Shown here in pieces: positions 15,920-26,490 of a stretch of DNA of 35,984 bases; positions within the stretch are counted from its first letter, which is position 1, and each line of letters starts with the position of its first letter. The translations under genes and the position numbers were made by a program. The notes below the pieces were generated by a model that saw only the letters and a list, made by a program, of their open reading frames with translations, searched no databases and was not told where the DNA came from. The stretch is from Pseudomonas maioricensis (GTDB taxonomy: Bacteria; Pseudomonadota; Gammaproteobacteria; Pseudomonadales; Pseudomonadaceae): contig NZ_LOHG01000007.1 in NCBI RefSeq assembly GCF_022790535.1, forward strand, positions 140,217 through 176,200. The letters run 5' to 3'.

Positions 15920-16276
15920 TTACTTACGCCCCTCAGCGCTTTTCGCCACCTCATCCGTGCGCGCCGCCATGATGAAGTCATTGCGGTGCAGGCCTTTGAT
16001 GGAGTGGCTCCACCAGGTCACGGTGACTTTGCCCCACTCGGTCAGCAAACCCGGATGATGCCCTTCTGCTTCGGCTATCTCACCCACAGCATTGGTAAGC
16101 GCCAGGGCAAATTTGAAGTTCTTGAACAGATAGATTTTTTCCAGCTGCATGACGCCGTCGCGAACCTCGATACTCCAGTCAGGGATCTGTTTCAGCAGCT
16201 CGGGCAGTTCGGCTTCGCTGACCTGTGGGGCGTTGGCGCTGCAGGCTTCGCAGCTGGCTTGTGAAAGGTTGGTCAT
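15920..16276 (-). CDS. phhB: Pterin-4a-carbinolamine dehydratase
   Basis: The 118-residue enzyme dehydrates the 4a-hydroxytetrahydrobiopterin formed by phenylalanine hydroxylase, so that the pterin cofactor can be recycled. The active-site signature is visible as [30 protein letters not shown], with His73, His74 and His91 and Asp100. An N-terminal cysteine-containing stretch ([13 protein letters not shown]) precedes the fold, as in other Pseudomonas PhhB. It lies 15 bp after phhA on the same strand and is expected to share its transcript. No phhC aminotransferase follows; instead there is a repeat element. Confidence 0.95.
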   Translation of the reverse strand: MTNLSQASCEACSANAPQVSEAELPELLKQIPDWSIEVRDGVMQLEKIYLFKNFKFALALTNAVGEIAEAEGHHPGLLTEWGKVTVTWWSHSIKGLHRNDFIMAARTDEVAKSAEGRK

Positions 16277-16291
16277 AAATAGGTTTCCTGT

Positions 16292-17107
16292 TCAGGCCAC
16301 TTGGGATTTGGTTGAGGGGCTGGATGAAGGGCGGGGCGGGAATTTCGGTGCATGCAGTCCCAGCTGCATGGCGTGTTCGACCATCCCCATGATGTCTTCC
16401 TGAGCCAGATCGAATAATCGCTTCAAGTCGGGCAAGACAAAGTACAAGGGTTGCAGAATATCGATACGGTAAGGCGTACGCATCGCTTCCAGCGGATCGA
16501 ACGCCTGATGTTCCGGTGTATTCGAAAGGCTGTAGACAGCCTCTTTGGGCGAAGAAAGAATCCCGCCGCCGTAGATTTTCCGGCCTTGGGCCGTATCAAC
16601 AAGCCCGAATTCGATGGTCATCCAGTACAGGCGCGCCAGATACACGCGTTGTTCTTTGCTGGCGCCAAGGCCGAGCTTGCCGTAGGTGTGAGTGAATTCG
16701 GCGAACCAGGGGTTGGTCAGCAGTGGGCAATGGCCAAAGATTTCGTGAAAAATGTCCGGCTCTTGCAGGTAGTCCAGTTCTTCCTGGGTGCGAATGAAGG
16801 TCGCCACGGGAAACTGCTTGTTGGCCAGCAGCTCGAAAAAAGTCTGGAAGGGAATCAACGCCGGGACTCGCGCCACCTGCCATCCGGTGGTCGCGCCTAA
16901 AACGCTGTTGATTTCCGCCAATTGCGGGATGCGTTCCCGGGGCAGGGCAAGCTGCTCGATGCCGTCCAGATATTCCTGACAGGCGCGCGTCTCAATCACC
17001 TTCATCTGGCGGGTGATCAATGTGTTCCAGACCGCGTGCTCGTCGCTTGTGTAATCAATGAACCCGTGAGCATCGGGTTCACGTGCCACGTATTTCGTAT
17101 GGCTCAT
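16292..17107 (-). CDS. phhA: Phenylalanine-4-hydroxylase
   Basis: The 271-residue enzyme converts phenylalanine to tyrosine with O2 and tetrahydropterin. The non-haem iron ligands are His121 and His126 in IFHEIFGHCPLL and Glu166 in YWMTIEFGLV. The length matches the compact bacterial enzyme without a regulatory domain. ATG 17107 (MSHTKYVAREPDAHGFIDY) is chosen because AGGGAGA lies upstream; the open frame to 17164 adds an unlikely basic leader. It is divergent from phhR, with a TyrR-type box in between, and forms an operon with phhB. Confidence 0.96.
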   Translation of the reverse strand: MSHTKYVAREPDAHGFIDYTSDEHAVWNTLITRQMKVIETRACQEYLDGIEQLALPRERIPQLAEINSVLGATTGWQVARVPALIPFQTFFELLANKQFPVATFIRTQEELDYLQEPDIFHEIFGHCPLLTNPWFAEFTHTYGKLGLGASKEQRVYLARLYWMTIEFGLVDTAQGRKIYGGGILSSPKEAVYSLSNTPEHQAFDPLEAMRTPYRIDILQPLYFVLPDLKRLFDLAQEDIMGMVEHAMQLGLHAPKFPPRPSSSPSTKSQVA

Positions 17108-17230
17108 GCTGCTCTCCCTGGGGTTCTTTTTATTGGGTTTGTTACGAACGCCCAGCTTCATCAATAGCGCGTTTCAGGCGCTCGGGATGTCAGCACCGGG
17201 GTACCACAGGTGCTGGCGCAGGTGTGTTTT

Positions 17231-17248
17231 CGTAAAGAAAACTTTACG
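17231..17248. promoter_or_regulatory. PhhR (TyrR-type) binding box
   Basis: CGTAAAGAAAACTTTACG is a perfect palindrome that fits the TyrR/PhhR consensus TGTAAA-N6-TTTACA with only the outermost base of each arm changed. It lies about 124 bp upstream of phhA and 123 bp upstream of phhR, in their shared 264-bp promoter region, and probably controls phhAB and perhaps phhR itself. Confidence 0.82.
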
Positions 17249-17371
17249 GCGCAGGCCAATCCCTGATTATCTTATGGCGAGCGAGGTTTCCGGTGTCGGC
17301 GCTGTAACGAATTCTTGACGGTAAACTTCGGCTCATCACAAAAATAACAACAGCCACAGGATTCATCCGTC

Positions 17372-18949
17372 ATGCGTATCAAAGTGCACTGTCAGAACCG
17401 CATCGGTATGACCCGCGATATTCTTGACCTGCTGGCCTCCTATGGCGTCAACGTCGCCCGGGGCGAGGTGGGGGGTGAGCACGGCGACGCCATCTATCTG
17501 CATTGTCCGAACCTGATCAATCTGCAATTCCAGTCGCTGCGCCCTCGCTTCGAGGCCATCGCTGGAGTCTTCGGCGTCAAACGCGTGGGGTTGATGCCCA
17601 GCGAACGGCGGCATATGGAGCTGGATGCCTTGCTTGGCGCGCTGGAGTTTCCGGTGTTGTCCATCGACATGGGCGGTTCGATTGTTGCGGCCAACCGCGC
17701 AGCGGCTCAACTGTTGGGCGTGCGGGTGGATGAAGTGCCGGGTATTGCGTTGTCGCGTTATGCCGAAGACCTCGATATACCGGCACTCATCCGTAGCAAC
17801 AAATCGCGGATCAACGGCCTGCGGGTGACAATTCGCGGCGATGTATTTCTGGCCGACATCGCGCCTTTGCAGTCTCGCCATGACGACAGCGAAGCGATGG
17901 CGGGAGCAGTCTTGACCCTGCACCGCGCAGATCGGGTTGGCGAGCAGATCTATCAGGTACGCAAGGAGGAGCTGCGCGGGTTTGACAGTATCTTCCAGAG
18001 CTCCAGAGTCATGGCTGCAGTTGTGCGTGAAGCCAGGCGCATGGCGCCGCTGGATGCGCCGCTGCTGATTGAAGGCGAGACAGGCACCGGCAAGGAACTG
18101 CTGGCCCGTGCCTGCCATCTCGCCAGCCCCCGTGGTCAGTCCCCGTTAATGGCCATGAACTGTTCAGGTCTGTCTGATGCCATGGCTGAGACCGAACTGT
18201 TCGGTTATGGCCCAGGCGCGTTCGACGGGGCGCGAGCGGAGGGCAAGCTGGGTTTGCTGGAGCTGACGGCTGGCGGCACGTTGTTTCTCGACAGCGTCGG
18301 GGAGCTCAGTTTGCGCATGCAGGCCAGGCTGCTGCGTTTTCTGCAGGAAGGTTGCTTTCGGCGCGTCGGCAGTGATGAGGATGTTTTTCTGGATGTGCGC
18401 ATCATGTGTTCCACTCAGACGGATTTGTCTGAGCTCTGCGCAAAGGGTGAATTTCGTCAGGATCTTTACCATCGCCTCAACGTCTTGACCCTGCATATCC
18501 CGCCATTACGCGAATGCCTGGACGGGCTCGGCCCGCTGGTGGAGCATTTTCTGGATCAGGCCAGTCGCCAGATAGGTTGCCCGCTGCCAAAGCTGGCGCC
18601 TGCCGCCATGGAGCGCTTGAGTCATTACCAATGGCCCGGCAACGTCCGGCAATTGGAGAATGTGCTGTTTCAGGCGGTTTCGTTGTGTGAAGGCGGGACG
18701 GTAAAAGCCGAACACATCCGCTTGCCGGATTACGGCGTGCGCGACCCGTTGGGGGAATTCTCAATGGAAGGTGGCCTGGAGGATATAGTCGGTCGTTTTG
18801 AAAAGGCGTTATTGCAGCGCTTGTATGTTGAATATCCCAGCAGTCGGCAACTTGGGAAGCGGTTGGGTGTTTCCCATACAACAGTGGCTAACAAGTTGCG
18901 GGATTATGGGTTAAGTAATTCCAGTAATCTGGATGACAATTATCGGTAG
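17372..18949 (+). CDS. phhR: TyrR-family transcriptional regulator PhhR
   Basis: The 525-residue protein has the TyrR architecture: an ACT domain (about 1-75, starting MRIKVHCQNRIGMTRDIL), a PAS domain (about 80-190), an AAA+ domain (about 205-435) and a C-terminal helix-turn-helix (RQLGKRLGVSHTTVANKLRDYGL). Walker A is GETGTGKE (235-242). The sigma-54 contact loop GAFTGA reads GAFDGA (282-287), and Walker B is LFLDSVGE with Ser in place of the usual Glu. This suggests, as known for TyrR, regulation of sigma-70 promoters. It is expected to activate phhAB in response to aromatic amino acids. Its stop codon lies inside a REP-like arm. Confidence 0.94.
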   Translation: MRIKVHCQNRIGMTRDILDLLASYGVNVARGEVGGEHGDAIYLHCPNLINLQFQSLRPRFEAIAGVFGVKRVGLMPSERRHMELDALLGALEFPVLSIDMGGSIVAANRAAAQLLGVRVDEVPGIALSRYAEDLDIPALIRSNKSRINGLRVTIRGDVFLADIAPLQSRHDDSEAMAGAVLTLHRADRVGEQIYQVRKEELRGFDSIFQSSRVMAAVVREARRMAPLDAPLLIEGETGTGKELLARACHLASPRGQSPLMAMNCSGLSDAMAETELFGYGPGAFDGARAEGKLGLLELTAGGTLFLDSVGELSLRMQARLLRFLQEGCFRRVGSDEDVFLDVRIMCSTQTDLSELCAKGEFRQDLYHRLNVLTLHIPPLRECLDGLGPLVEHFLDQASRQIGCPLPKLAPAAMERLSHYQWPGNVRQLENVLFQAVSLCEGGTVKAEHIRLPDYGVRDPLGEFSMEGGLEDIVGRFEKALLQRLYVEYPSSRQLGKRLGVSHTTVANKLRDYGLSNSSNLDDNYR

Positions 18950-19030
18950 GAGCGAACTTGTTCGCGAGATGTTGGCCTATCAGCAAATATTTACCTGACA
19001 CACCGTCTCGCCAACAAGTTGCCTCCTGCC
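18945..19030. repeat. Degenerate REP pair overlapping the phhR stop codon
   Basis: Arms at 18945-18969 and 19006-19030 pair at 21 of 25 positions (GGTAGGAGCGAACTTGTTCG against its partner). The TAG stop codon of phhR (18947-18949) is part of the left arm. The element separates phhR from the convergent DUF2790 gene and may shape both 3' ends. Confidence 0.75.
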
Positions 19031-19054
19031 CATAATCGCCTGGCGGGATATCAC

Positions 19055-19321
19055 TCAACTATTGCTGCAGCCGTTACCCATCACCTGATAGCCCATCACG
19101 TGCTGCTGACCTTTGGAGTCTTCATAGGTCATGCGCATCGGGACGACCTTGCAGACGTCCGGGATGGTGCTGATCGAGATGACTTTGGCAATGTCAGGGT
19201 GGCTGCCATACGTGTATTGCTCTACGCGGGCTTGTTGAGCAGCAACTTTTGCTCCGGATTCTTCAGCCATTGCAAATGCACTAAAACCACAGAGTGCGAG
19301 AACCAACAGTGAGACTTTCAT
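19055..19321 (-). CDS. Small secreted protein, DUF2790 family
   Basis: The 88-residue precursor has a clear signal peptide (MKVSLLVLALCGFSAFAMA, cleavage near residue 19) and a mature domain of about 69 residues with two cysteines (Cys57 and Cys85) that could form a disulfide in the periplasm. The pattern YGSHPDIAKVIS, DVCKVVPMRMTYEDSKGQ and MGYQVMGNGC is typical of the Pseudomonas DUF2790 proteins, which have no known function. AAGG lies about 10 bases before the ATG. It is convergent with phhR and faces acsA across a 373-bp gap. Confidence 0.87.
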   Translation of the reverse strand: MKVSLLVLALCGFSAFAMAEESGAKVAAQQARVEQYTYGSHPDIAKVISISTIPDVCKVVPMRMTYEDSKGQQHVMGYQVMGNGCSNS

Positions 19322-19694
19322 TTCTTTTTACCTTCTTGAGTTCGAAAGGGGGCACACCGCCTTTATGGGGCGATGCGTGAAGCGTTTATCAGGGGGTGAT
19401 TAATGAGTCGTGGGGGACTGTCAGTTATTAATCACGTGCCGTGTGTGGCGGAGTTGATTCTAGGCTTGTCACCGAACTTCATATAGGAACACTTTTGATA
19501 AAGACTGTTGAGCGAATGGGCAACAATCCCTGCGAGGGCCGGGCCAGGGCCCTGCAAGTGTTCGGGTTCAGGATCGCCAATGTGATTATTGCAGGCTCAG
19601 ATGCGCTCGGTAAGACCATCGTCGAATGGTCCCGACGCCGACAGGCGGATACAACAGGGGCATAAAACAACAACTATCCACCGAGGTAACCAAG
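19322..19694. promoter_or_regulatory. Intergenic region between the DUF2790 gene and acsA
   Basis: No gene is supported here. A 9-bp perfect inverted repeat, GTGATTAAT (19396-19404) and ATTAATCAC (19427-19435), with a 22-bp spacer is a candidate operator for one of the divergent genes. The acsA promoter should lie downstream of it, but I could not assign -35/-10 elements with confidence. An open frame at 19441-19665 lacks a ribosome binding site and is rejected. Confidence 0.4.
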
Positions 19695-21650
<1,956 letters not shown>

Positions 21651-21667
21651 CAGTCAGCGCTTGAAAG

Positions 21668-21701
21668 AGCCCCATCCGGTGTGAGCCGGGTGGGGCTTTT
21701 T
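21668..21701 (+). terminator. Intrinsic terminator of acsA
   Basis: AGCCCCATCCGG pairs with CCGGGTGGGGCT (one G-U pair) around a short loop, followed by a run of five T's at 21697-21701. It begins 18 bp after the acsA stop codon. Confidence 0.92.
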
Positions 21702-21751
21702 GTTCGTCGGTGTCCCGTTTGTGCCAGGTACCTTCTCTTCGCCTTTCACAT

Positions 21752-21825
21752 CGCCATCGCGAGCAAGCTCACTCCTACAGGACGATCGCTTTCCAACTGT
21801 AGGAGTGAGCTTGCTCGCGATGGCG
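21752..21825. repeat. REP pair, GTAGGAGTGAGC family, short-spacer topology
   Basis: Arms of 29 bp (21752-21780 and 21797-21825) are perfectly complementary around a 16-bp spacer, with GTAGGAG ends facing inward. It is the cleaner sister of the pair at 6239-6303. It lies between the acsA terminator and the aot promoter. The rest of the 654-bp gap (about 21826-22100) holds no supported gene. Confidence 0.93.
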
Positions 21826-22104
21826 TCGGTGCGGTTGCAGTCACTGCCTATCCAACCAGGATATATATCGATCTGTTACCCATCCCAACGCTCAGGTAAC
21901 GTCACTACCTCCTGTGGGGCGAAGCACCTCATTTCCGTAGGAAATCGCGCCTAAAATGCATGGCAGATAAACATGCGGCAATACCACCCTTGCCGTATTA
22001 CAAGGCTTTGCCAATAATGGGCGCGTATTTTGCTGCAATCACCGGTTATCTCGCCTTTTGCATTTGCATAACCGATTTTGGTTGTCAATGCGTACGTCGT
22101 GATT

Positions 22105-22146
22105 TTTAGCGCATCTGTAACTAGTTGTCGCATTGAAGAAATATCG
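22105..22146 (+). promoter_or_regulatory. ArgR operator upstream of aotJ
   Basis: Two 21-bp half-sites in direct tandem: TTTAGC-N8-AA at 22105-22125 and a perfect TGTCGC-N8-AA at 22126-22146. This matches the known Pseudomonas ArgR operator layout (consensus TGTCGC-N8-AA-N5, tandem, 21-bp period). A candidate -10 element TAAAAT at 22163-22168 begins 16 bp after the operator, placing ArgR over the -35 region as expected for an activator. Confidence 0.82.
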
Positions 22147-22304
22147 ACTTCGGGCGTGCCGTTAAAATGCCGCTCACTCGCTACAGGCTTGCGGGTCCGA
22201 AAAACGGTCCCAGCCGCCAGGCGTCTACCTCCAATAGTCCTCTTCGCACCCTGGGCTTGCGCTCATGTTGCCATTTGTCGTGTTTTACCGACGGAGTCCT
22301 GACA

Positions 22305-23081
22305 ATGAAAAAGCTCATGCTGCTTGGCGCAATGGCGCTGACCGTTCTGGCTCAGCCAGTATTTGCAGACGAAAAGCCTCTGAAAATCGGTATCGAAGCA
22401 GCGTACCCTCCGTTCGCCTCCAAAGCGCCGGACGGCAGCATCGTCGGTTTCGACTACGATATCGGCAACGCGCTGTGCGCTGAGATGAAGGTCAAGTGCA
22501 CATGGGTCGAGCAAGAGTTCGACGGTCTGATCCCTGCGCTAAAAGTGCGCAAGATCGACGCGATCCTGTCCTCGATGTCCATCACCGAAGACCGCAAGAA
22601 GTCCGTTGACTTCACTGATCGCTATTACAGCACTCAGGCGCGTCTGGTCATGAAGGAAGGCACCACTGTCAGCGACAGCCTGGATGAACTCAAAGGCAAG
22701 AAGATCGGCGCGCAACGTGGAACGATCCACGACACTTTCGCCAAAAAAGTGCTTGAGCCCAAGGGCGCCGTGATCAAGTCCTACAGCTCGCAGAACGAAA
22801 TCTACCTGGACCTCAAGGCCGGTCGTCTGGACGGCACGGTAGCGGACGCGACCCTGCTGCAGGATGGTTTCCTGAAAACCGATTCGGGCAAAGGCTATGC
22901 TTTTGTCGGCCCGGCATTCACCGACCCGGCTTACTTCGGTGACGGCATTGGTATTGCTGTTCGCAAGGGCGATAAAGCCAACGTTGAGCGCATCAACGCT
23001 GCCATCGCGGCGATTCGCGCCAACGGCGAGTACAAGAAGATTCAGGACAAGTATTTCGACTTCGACGTTTACGGCAAGTAA
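22305..23081 (+). CDS. aotJ: Arginine/ornithine ABC transporter periplasmic binding protein
   Basis: The 258-residue precursor has a signal peptide ([21 protein letters not shown], cleavage after residue 21) and the type-II binding fold of the HisJ/ArgT/AotJ family: [24 protein letters not shown], the [25 protein letters not shown] block, and [14 protein letters not shown]. It captures arginine and ornithine in the periplasm for AotQMP. ATG 22305 has GGAG upstream; the frame is open to 22167 but that leader has no signal sequence. It is the first gene of the aotJQMOP-argR operon and has a tandem ArgR operator upstream. Confidence 0.95.
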   Translation: MKKLMLLGAMALTVLAQPVFADEKPLKIGIEAAYPPFASKAPDGSIVGFDYDIGNALCAEMKVKCTWVEQEFDGLIPALKVRKIDAILSSMSITEDRKKSVDFTDRYYSTQARLVMKEGTTVSDSLDELKGKKIGAQRGTIHDTFAKKVLEPKGAVIKSYSSQNEIYLDLKAGRLDGTVADATLLQDGFLKTDSGKGYAFVGPAFTDPAYFGDGIGIAVRKGDKANVERINAAIAAIRANGEYKKIQDKYFDFDVYGK

Positions 23082-23166
23082 ACCTGTCGTCACGGATGGC
23101 GCAGCCAGAAGCCGTTTTCGGTGTTGTGGCTAGCGCCATTTTTTACACCCATGAGGACTGCACAAC

Positions 23167-23856
23167 ATGTTGAATGGCTACGGGGCTGTCATCCTCGAGG
23201 GCGCAGGGCTGACGCTGCAACTGGCCCTGTCGTCGATGGCGCTGGCAATCGTCCTGGGTCTGATTGGCGTGTCGTTGCGTTTGTCGCCGGTGCGCTGGCT
23301 GGCCTGGCTGGGTGACCTGTATTCAACCGTTATTCGCGGGATTCCCGATCTGGTCCTGATCCTGCTGATCTTCTACGGTGGTCAGGGCGCGCTCAACACC
23401 ATTGCTCCCATGCTCGGTCACGACGATTACATCGACCTGAGCCCGTTGGCTGCCGGTATCGGTACCTTGGGGTTTATTTTCGGTGCTTATCTGTCGGAAA
23501 CCTTCCGCGGTGCCTTCATGGCCATTCCAAAAGGGCAGGCCGAAGCGGGCCTTGCTTACGGGATGAGCCATTCCAAAGTGTTTTTCAGAATTCTGGTGCC
23601 GCAGATGGTTCGCCTGGCGATCCCCGGCTTCACCAACAACTGGCTGGTACTGACCAAGGCGACGGCGCTGATTTCGCTGGTTGGTCTGCAGGACATGATG
23701 TTTCTCGCCAAGCAGGCAGGCGACGCTACCAGCCAGCCCTTTACCTTTTTCCTGGCAGTTGCCGCGATTTATCTGCTCATAACCAGTATTTCGCTGTTGG
23801 CCCTGCGCCTTGTCGAAAAACGTTACTCCGTTGGAGTAAGGGCGGCTGAGCTGTGA
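23167..23856 (+). CDS. aotQ: Arginine/ornithine ABC transporter permease
   Basis: The 229-residue inner-membrane protein is a HisQ-type permease with about five transmembrane segments, from LTLQLALSSMALAIVLGLIG to FFLAVAAIYLLITSISLLALRLVEKRYS. The ATPase-contact EAA loop is visible as FRGAFMAIPKGQAEAGLAYGMS. It pairs with AotM to form the transmembrane channel. GAGGA precedes the ATG. Its stop overlaps the aotM start by 4 bp (GTGA at 23853-23856). Confidence 0.95.
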   Translation: MLNGYGAVILEGAGLTLQLALSSMALAIVLGLIGVSLRLSPVRWLAWLGDLYSTVIRGIPDLVLILLIFYGGQGALNTIAPMLGHDDYIDLSPLAAGIGTLGFIFGAYLSETFRGAFMAIPKGQAEAGLAYGMSHSKVFFRILVPQMVRLAIPGFTNNWLVLTKATALISLVGLQDMMFLAKQAGDATSQPFTFFLAVAAIYLLITSISLLALRLVEKRYSVGVRAAEL

Positions 23857-24551
23857 TTTTCGACTACAACGTCATTTGGGATAGCCTGCCGCTGTACTTC
23901 GCCGGGCTGGTGACCACCCTTGAGCTGCTTGGCATCGCCCTTGCGTTTGGTCTGCTGGCGGCGCTGCCGCTGGGCTTGATGCGGGTGTCGAAAAAGCCTT
24001 GGGTGAATATGCCTGCCTGGCTCTATACCTATGTAATTCGTGGCACGCCGATGCTGGTGCAGCTGTATCTGATCTATTACGGTCTGGCGCAATTCGCGGT
24101 CGTCCGCGAAAGCTTCTTGTGGCCATGGCTGTCCAGCGCGACCTTCTGTGCGTGCCTGGCATTCGCGATCAATACCAGTGCCTACACGGCGGAAATCATT
24201 GCTGGCAGTCTGAAGGCTACGCCTGCGGGCGAAATTGAAGCGGCGCGTGCCATGGGCATGTCGAAAAGCAAGATGTACCGCCGTATCCTGCTGCCCTCGG
24301 CCTTGCGCCGGGCGCTGCCGCAATATAGCAACGAAGTGATCATGATGCTGCAGACCACCAGTCTTGCGTCCAGCGTCACGCTGGTCGACATCACCGGTGC
24401 CGCGCGGGCGGTCAACTCTGAAAGCTTTTTGCCCTTCGAGGCGTTTATCACCGCAGGCGTGTTCTACCTGTGCCTGACATTCATTCTGGTGCGACTGTTC
24501 AAGCTGGCTGAGCGCCGCTGGCTGGGCTACCTCGCACCCCGGAAGGCCTGA
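23853..24551 (+). CDS. aotM: Arginine/ornithine ABC transporter permease
   Basis: The 232-residue HisM-type permease pairs with AotQ. It starts at a GTG overlapping the aotQ stop, which points to translational coupling. Transmembrane segments include YFAGLVTTLELLGIALAFGLL and FITAGVFYLCLTFILVRLF; the EAA loop reads ATPAGEIEAARAMGMSKSKMYRRILLPSALRRALP. The short periplasmic VIRGTPMLVQLYLIYYGL stretch is typical of the family. One base separates its stop from the aotO start. Confidence 0.95.
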   Translation: MIFDYNVIWDSLPLYFAGLVTTLELLGIALAFGLLAALPLGLMRVSKKPWVNMPAWLYTYVIRGTPMLVQLYLIYYGLAQFAVVRESFLWPWLSSATFCACLAFAINTSAYTAEIIAGSLKATPAGEIEAARAMGMSKSKMYRRILLPSALRRALPQYSNEVIMMLQTTSLASSVTLVDITGAARAVNSESFLPFEAFITAGVFYLCLTFILVRLFKLAERRWLGYLAPRKA

Positions 24552-24552
24552 C

Positions 24553-25665
24553 ATGCAAAGAACCGATCATGTATTGCCGTGGAGCACCCTCGGCACCGAG
24601 CGCCACTTGAGTGTGTTTCGTTTCGGCAGTGGCGAGCGCAAAGCTTATATCCAGGCCAGCTTGCACGCCGATGAGTTGCCGGGTATGCGTACGGCCTGGG
24701 AGCTTAAAAAGCGTCTGGCCGAACTCGAAGAGCAGGGCGCGCTCAAGGGTGTTATCGAACTGGTCCCGGTCGCCAACCCCATTGGGCTGGGGCAATTGCT
24801 GCAAGGCGCGCATCAAGGCCGCTTCGAGTTTGGCAGCGGCAAGAACTTCAATCGCGATTTCTCCGAGTTGAGTGAGCCGGTGGCCGAGTTGCTTGAAGGT
24901 CAGCTCGGCGATGATCCGCACAGCAACGTGCAGTTGATTCGCCAGGCCATGACTACAGTGCTGGGAAGCCTGCCTCCCGCGGAGACTGAGCTGCGCGGCA
25001 TGCAGCGGATTCTGCTTAGTCACGCGTGCGTTGCCGATGTGGTGCTCGACCTGCATTGCGACGCCGACGCTGCATTGCACATGTACGCCTTGCCGCAACA
25101 CTGGCCGCAATGGCGCTCGCTGACTGCGCATCTGAATGTGCAAGTGGCCTTGCTGGCGGAAGACTCCGGCGGCAGCTCGTTCGATGAGGCCTGTTCATTG
25201 CCGTGGTTGCGTCTGTCGCGGATTTTCCCGGATGCGCAGATCCCTCTGGCCTGTCTGGCGACGACCATTGAGCTGGGTGGTCAGGCGGATACCGGTAAAC
25301 CTCAGGCCGAAGCGCATGCTGAAGGTATTCTGGCGTTCCTTGCCGAGCAGGGTTTCATTAGTGGTGAATGGCCGCAGGCTGCTCATGAAGCCTGTGAAGG
25401 CATGCCATTTGAAGGTACTGAATTGCTGTTTGCCCCGCATCCGGGTGTGGTGAGTTTCCTGCGCGAAGCGGGTGCCTGGGTTGAAGTCGGCGACCCTCTG
25501 TTTGAAGTCATTGATCCGCTCTCTGACCGGGTCAGCACGGTCTGCTCGAAAACTGCCGGGGTGTTGTTTGCCATCGAGCGGTTGCGTTATGCCCAGCCGG
25601 GTTTCTGGCTGGCCAAGGTAGCTGGACGGACTGTCCGGCGTCAGGGTCGGCTGCTCAATGACTGA
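24553..25665 (+). CDS. aotO: Succinylglutamate desuccinylase/aspartoacylase-family protein AotO
   Basis: The 370-residue protein belongs to the M14-like zinc carboxypeptidase/aspartoacylase family. Probable zinc ligands are His38 and Glu41 (SLHADELPG) and His168 (LDLHCDADA), with Glu240 (TTIELGG) as the catalytic base. The C-terminal part (about 285-370) looks like a biotinyl/lipoyl-like beta domain ([28 protein letters not shown]). It lies inside the transporter operon, as PA0891 does in P. aeruginosa, but transport is reported not to need it. A hydrolase acting on an N-acyl or peptide-like arginine derivative is plausible and unproven. No signal peptide is seen. Confidence 0.85.
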   Translation: MQRTDHVLPWSTLGTERHLSVFRFGSGERKAYIQASLHADELPGMRTAWELKKRLAELEEQGALKGVIELVPVANPIGLGQLLQGAHQGRFEFGSGKNFNRDFSELSEPVAELLEGQLGDDPHSNVQLIRQAMTTVLGSLPPAETELRGMQRILLSHACVADVVLDLHCDADAALHMYALPQHWPQWRSLTAHLNVQVALLAEDSGGSSFDEACSLPWLRLSRIFPDAQIPLACLATTIELGGQADTGKPQAEAHAEGILAFLAEQGFISGEWPQAAHEACEGMPFEGTELLFAPHPGVVSFLREAGAWVEVGDPLFEVIDPLSDRVSTVCSKTAGVLFAIERLRYAQPGFWLAKVAGRTVRRQGRLLND

Positions 25666-25687
25666 CCCATTTGTGAGAACTGAAAGC

Positions 25688-26452
25688 ATGAACAAACTGG
25701 AAGTCCAGGACCTGCATAAACGCTATGGCAGCCATGAAGTGCTCAAGGGTGTTTCCCTGACCGCCAAGGCAGGTGATGTGATCAGCATCATTGGCTCCAG
25801 TGGCTCGGGGAAAAGTACCTTTTTGCGTTGCATCAATCTGTTGGAGCAGCCTCACGCAGGCAAGATTCTGCTCAACAATGAAGAGCTTAAACTGGTCGCC
25901 AACAAAGACGGCAGCATGAGAGCCGAGGACCCAAAGCAACTGCAACGCATGCGTTCGCGACTGTCGATGGTGTTCCAGCACTTCAATCTGTGGTCGCACA
26001 TGACCGCACTGGAAAACATCATTGAGGCGCCCGTGCACGTATTGGGCGTGTCAAAAAAGGAAGCGCTGGAAAAGGCCGAGCATTTTCTGGCCAAGGTGGG
26101 CGTCGCGCATCGCAAGGATGCTTATCCAGGTCATATGTCTGGTGGTGAGCAGCAGCGTGTGGCGATTGCCCGCGCACTGGCGATGGAACCGGAGGTGATG
26201 CTGTTCGACGAGCCGACCTCCGCGCTGGACCCTGAGCTGGTGGGTGACGTGCTCAAAGTCATGCAGGCCCTTGCTCAGGAAGGCCGGACCATGGTCGTGG
26301 TGACCCACGAAATGGGCTTTGCCCGTGAGGTCTCCAATCAGTTGATCTTTCTCCACAAAGGCGTGGTCGAAGAGCGCGGTGATCCTCGTGAAGTGCTGGT
26401 CAATCCGCAATCCGAGCGCTTGCAGCAGTTTCTGTCAGGTAGTCTCAAGTAA
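25688..26452 (+). CDS. aotP: Arginine/ornithine ABC transporter ATP-binding protein
   Basis: The 254-residue ATPase of the HisP type has Walker [10 protein letters not shown] (36-44), the Q-loop [13 protein letters not shown], the signature [15 protein letters not shown], Walker [13 protein letters not shown] and H-loop [12 protein letters not shown]. It energises AotQM. ATG 25688 ([14 protein letters not shown]) matches the family start; an in-frame ATG at 25658 overlaps the aotO stop and cannot be excluded. A perfect 13-bp hairpin follows, before argR. Confidence 0.94.
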   Translation: MNKLEVQDLHKRYGSHEVLKGVSLTAKAGDVISIIGSSGSGKSTFLRCINLLEQPHAGKILLNNEELKLVANKDGSMRAEDPKQLQRMRSRLSMVFQHFNLWSHMTALENIIEAPVHVLGVSKKEALEKAEHFLAKVGVAHRKDAYPGHMSGGEQQRVAIARALAMEPEVMLFDEPTSALDPELVGDVLKVMQALAQEGRTMVVVTHEMGFAREVSNQLIFLHKGVVEERGDPREVLVNPQSERLQQFLSGSLK

Positions 26453-26490
26453 CGAAATGCTTCGTTTTGACGATGCCTTTAGGAAAGGAA

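Noticed and set aside
17108..17230. Sigma-54 promoter for phhA
   Set aside because: The best candidate on the minus strand has one base too few between the GG and GC elements.
19441..19665. 74-codon plus-strand frame upstream of acsA
   Set aside because: No Shine-Dalgarno and no recognisable protein character; it lies in the acsA promoter region.
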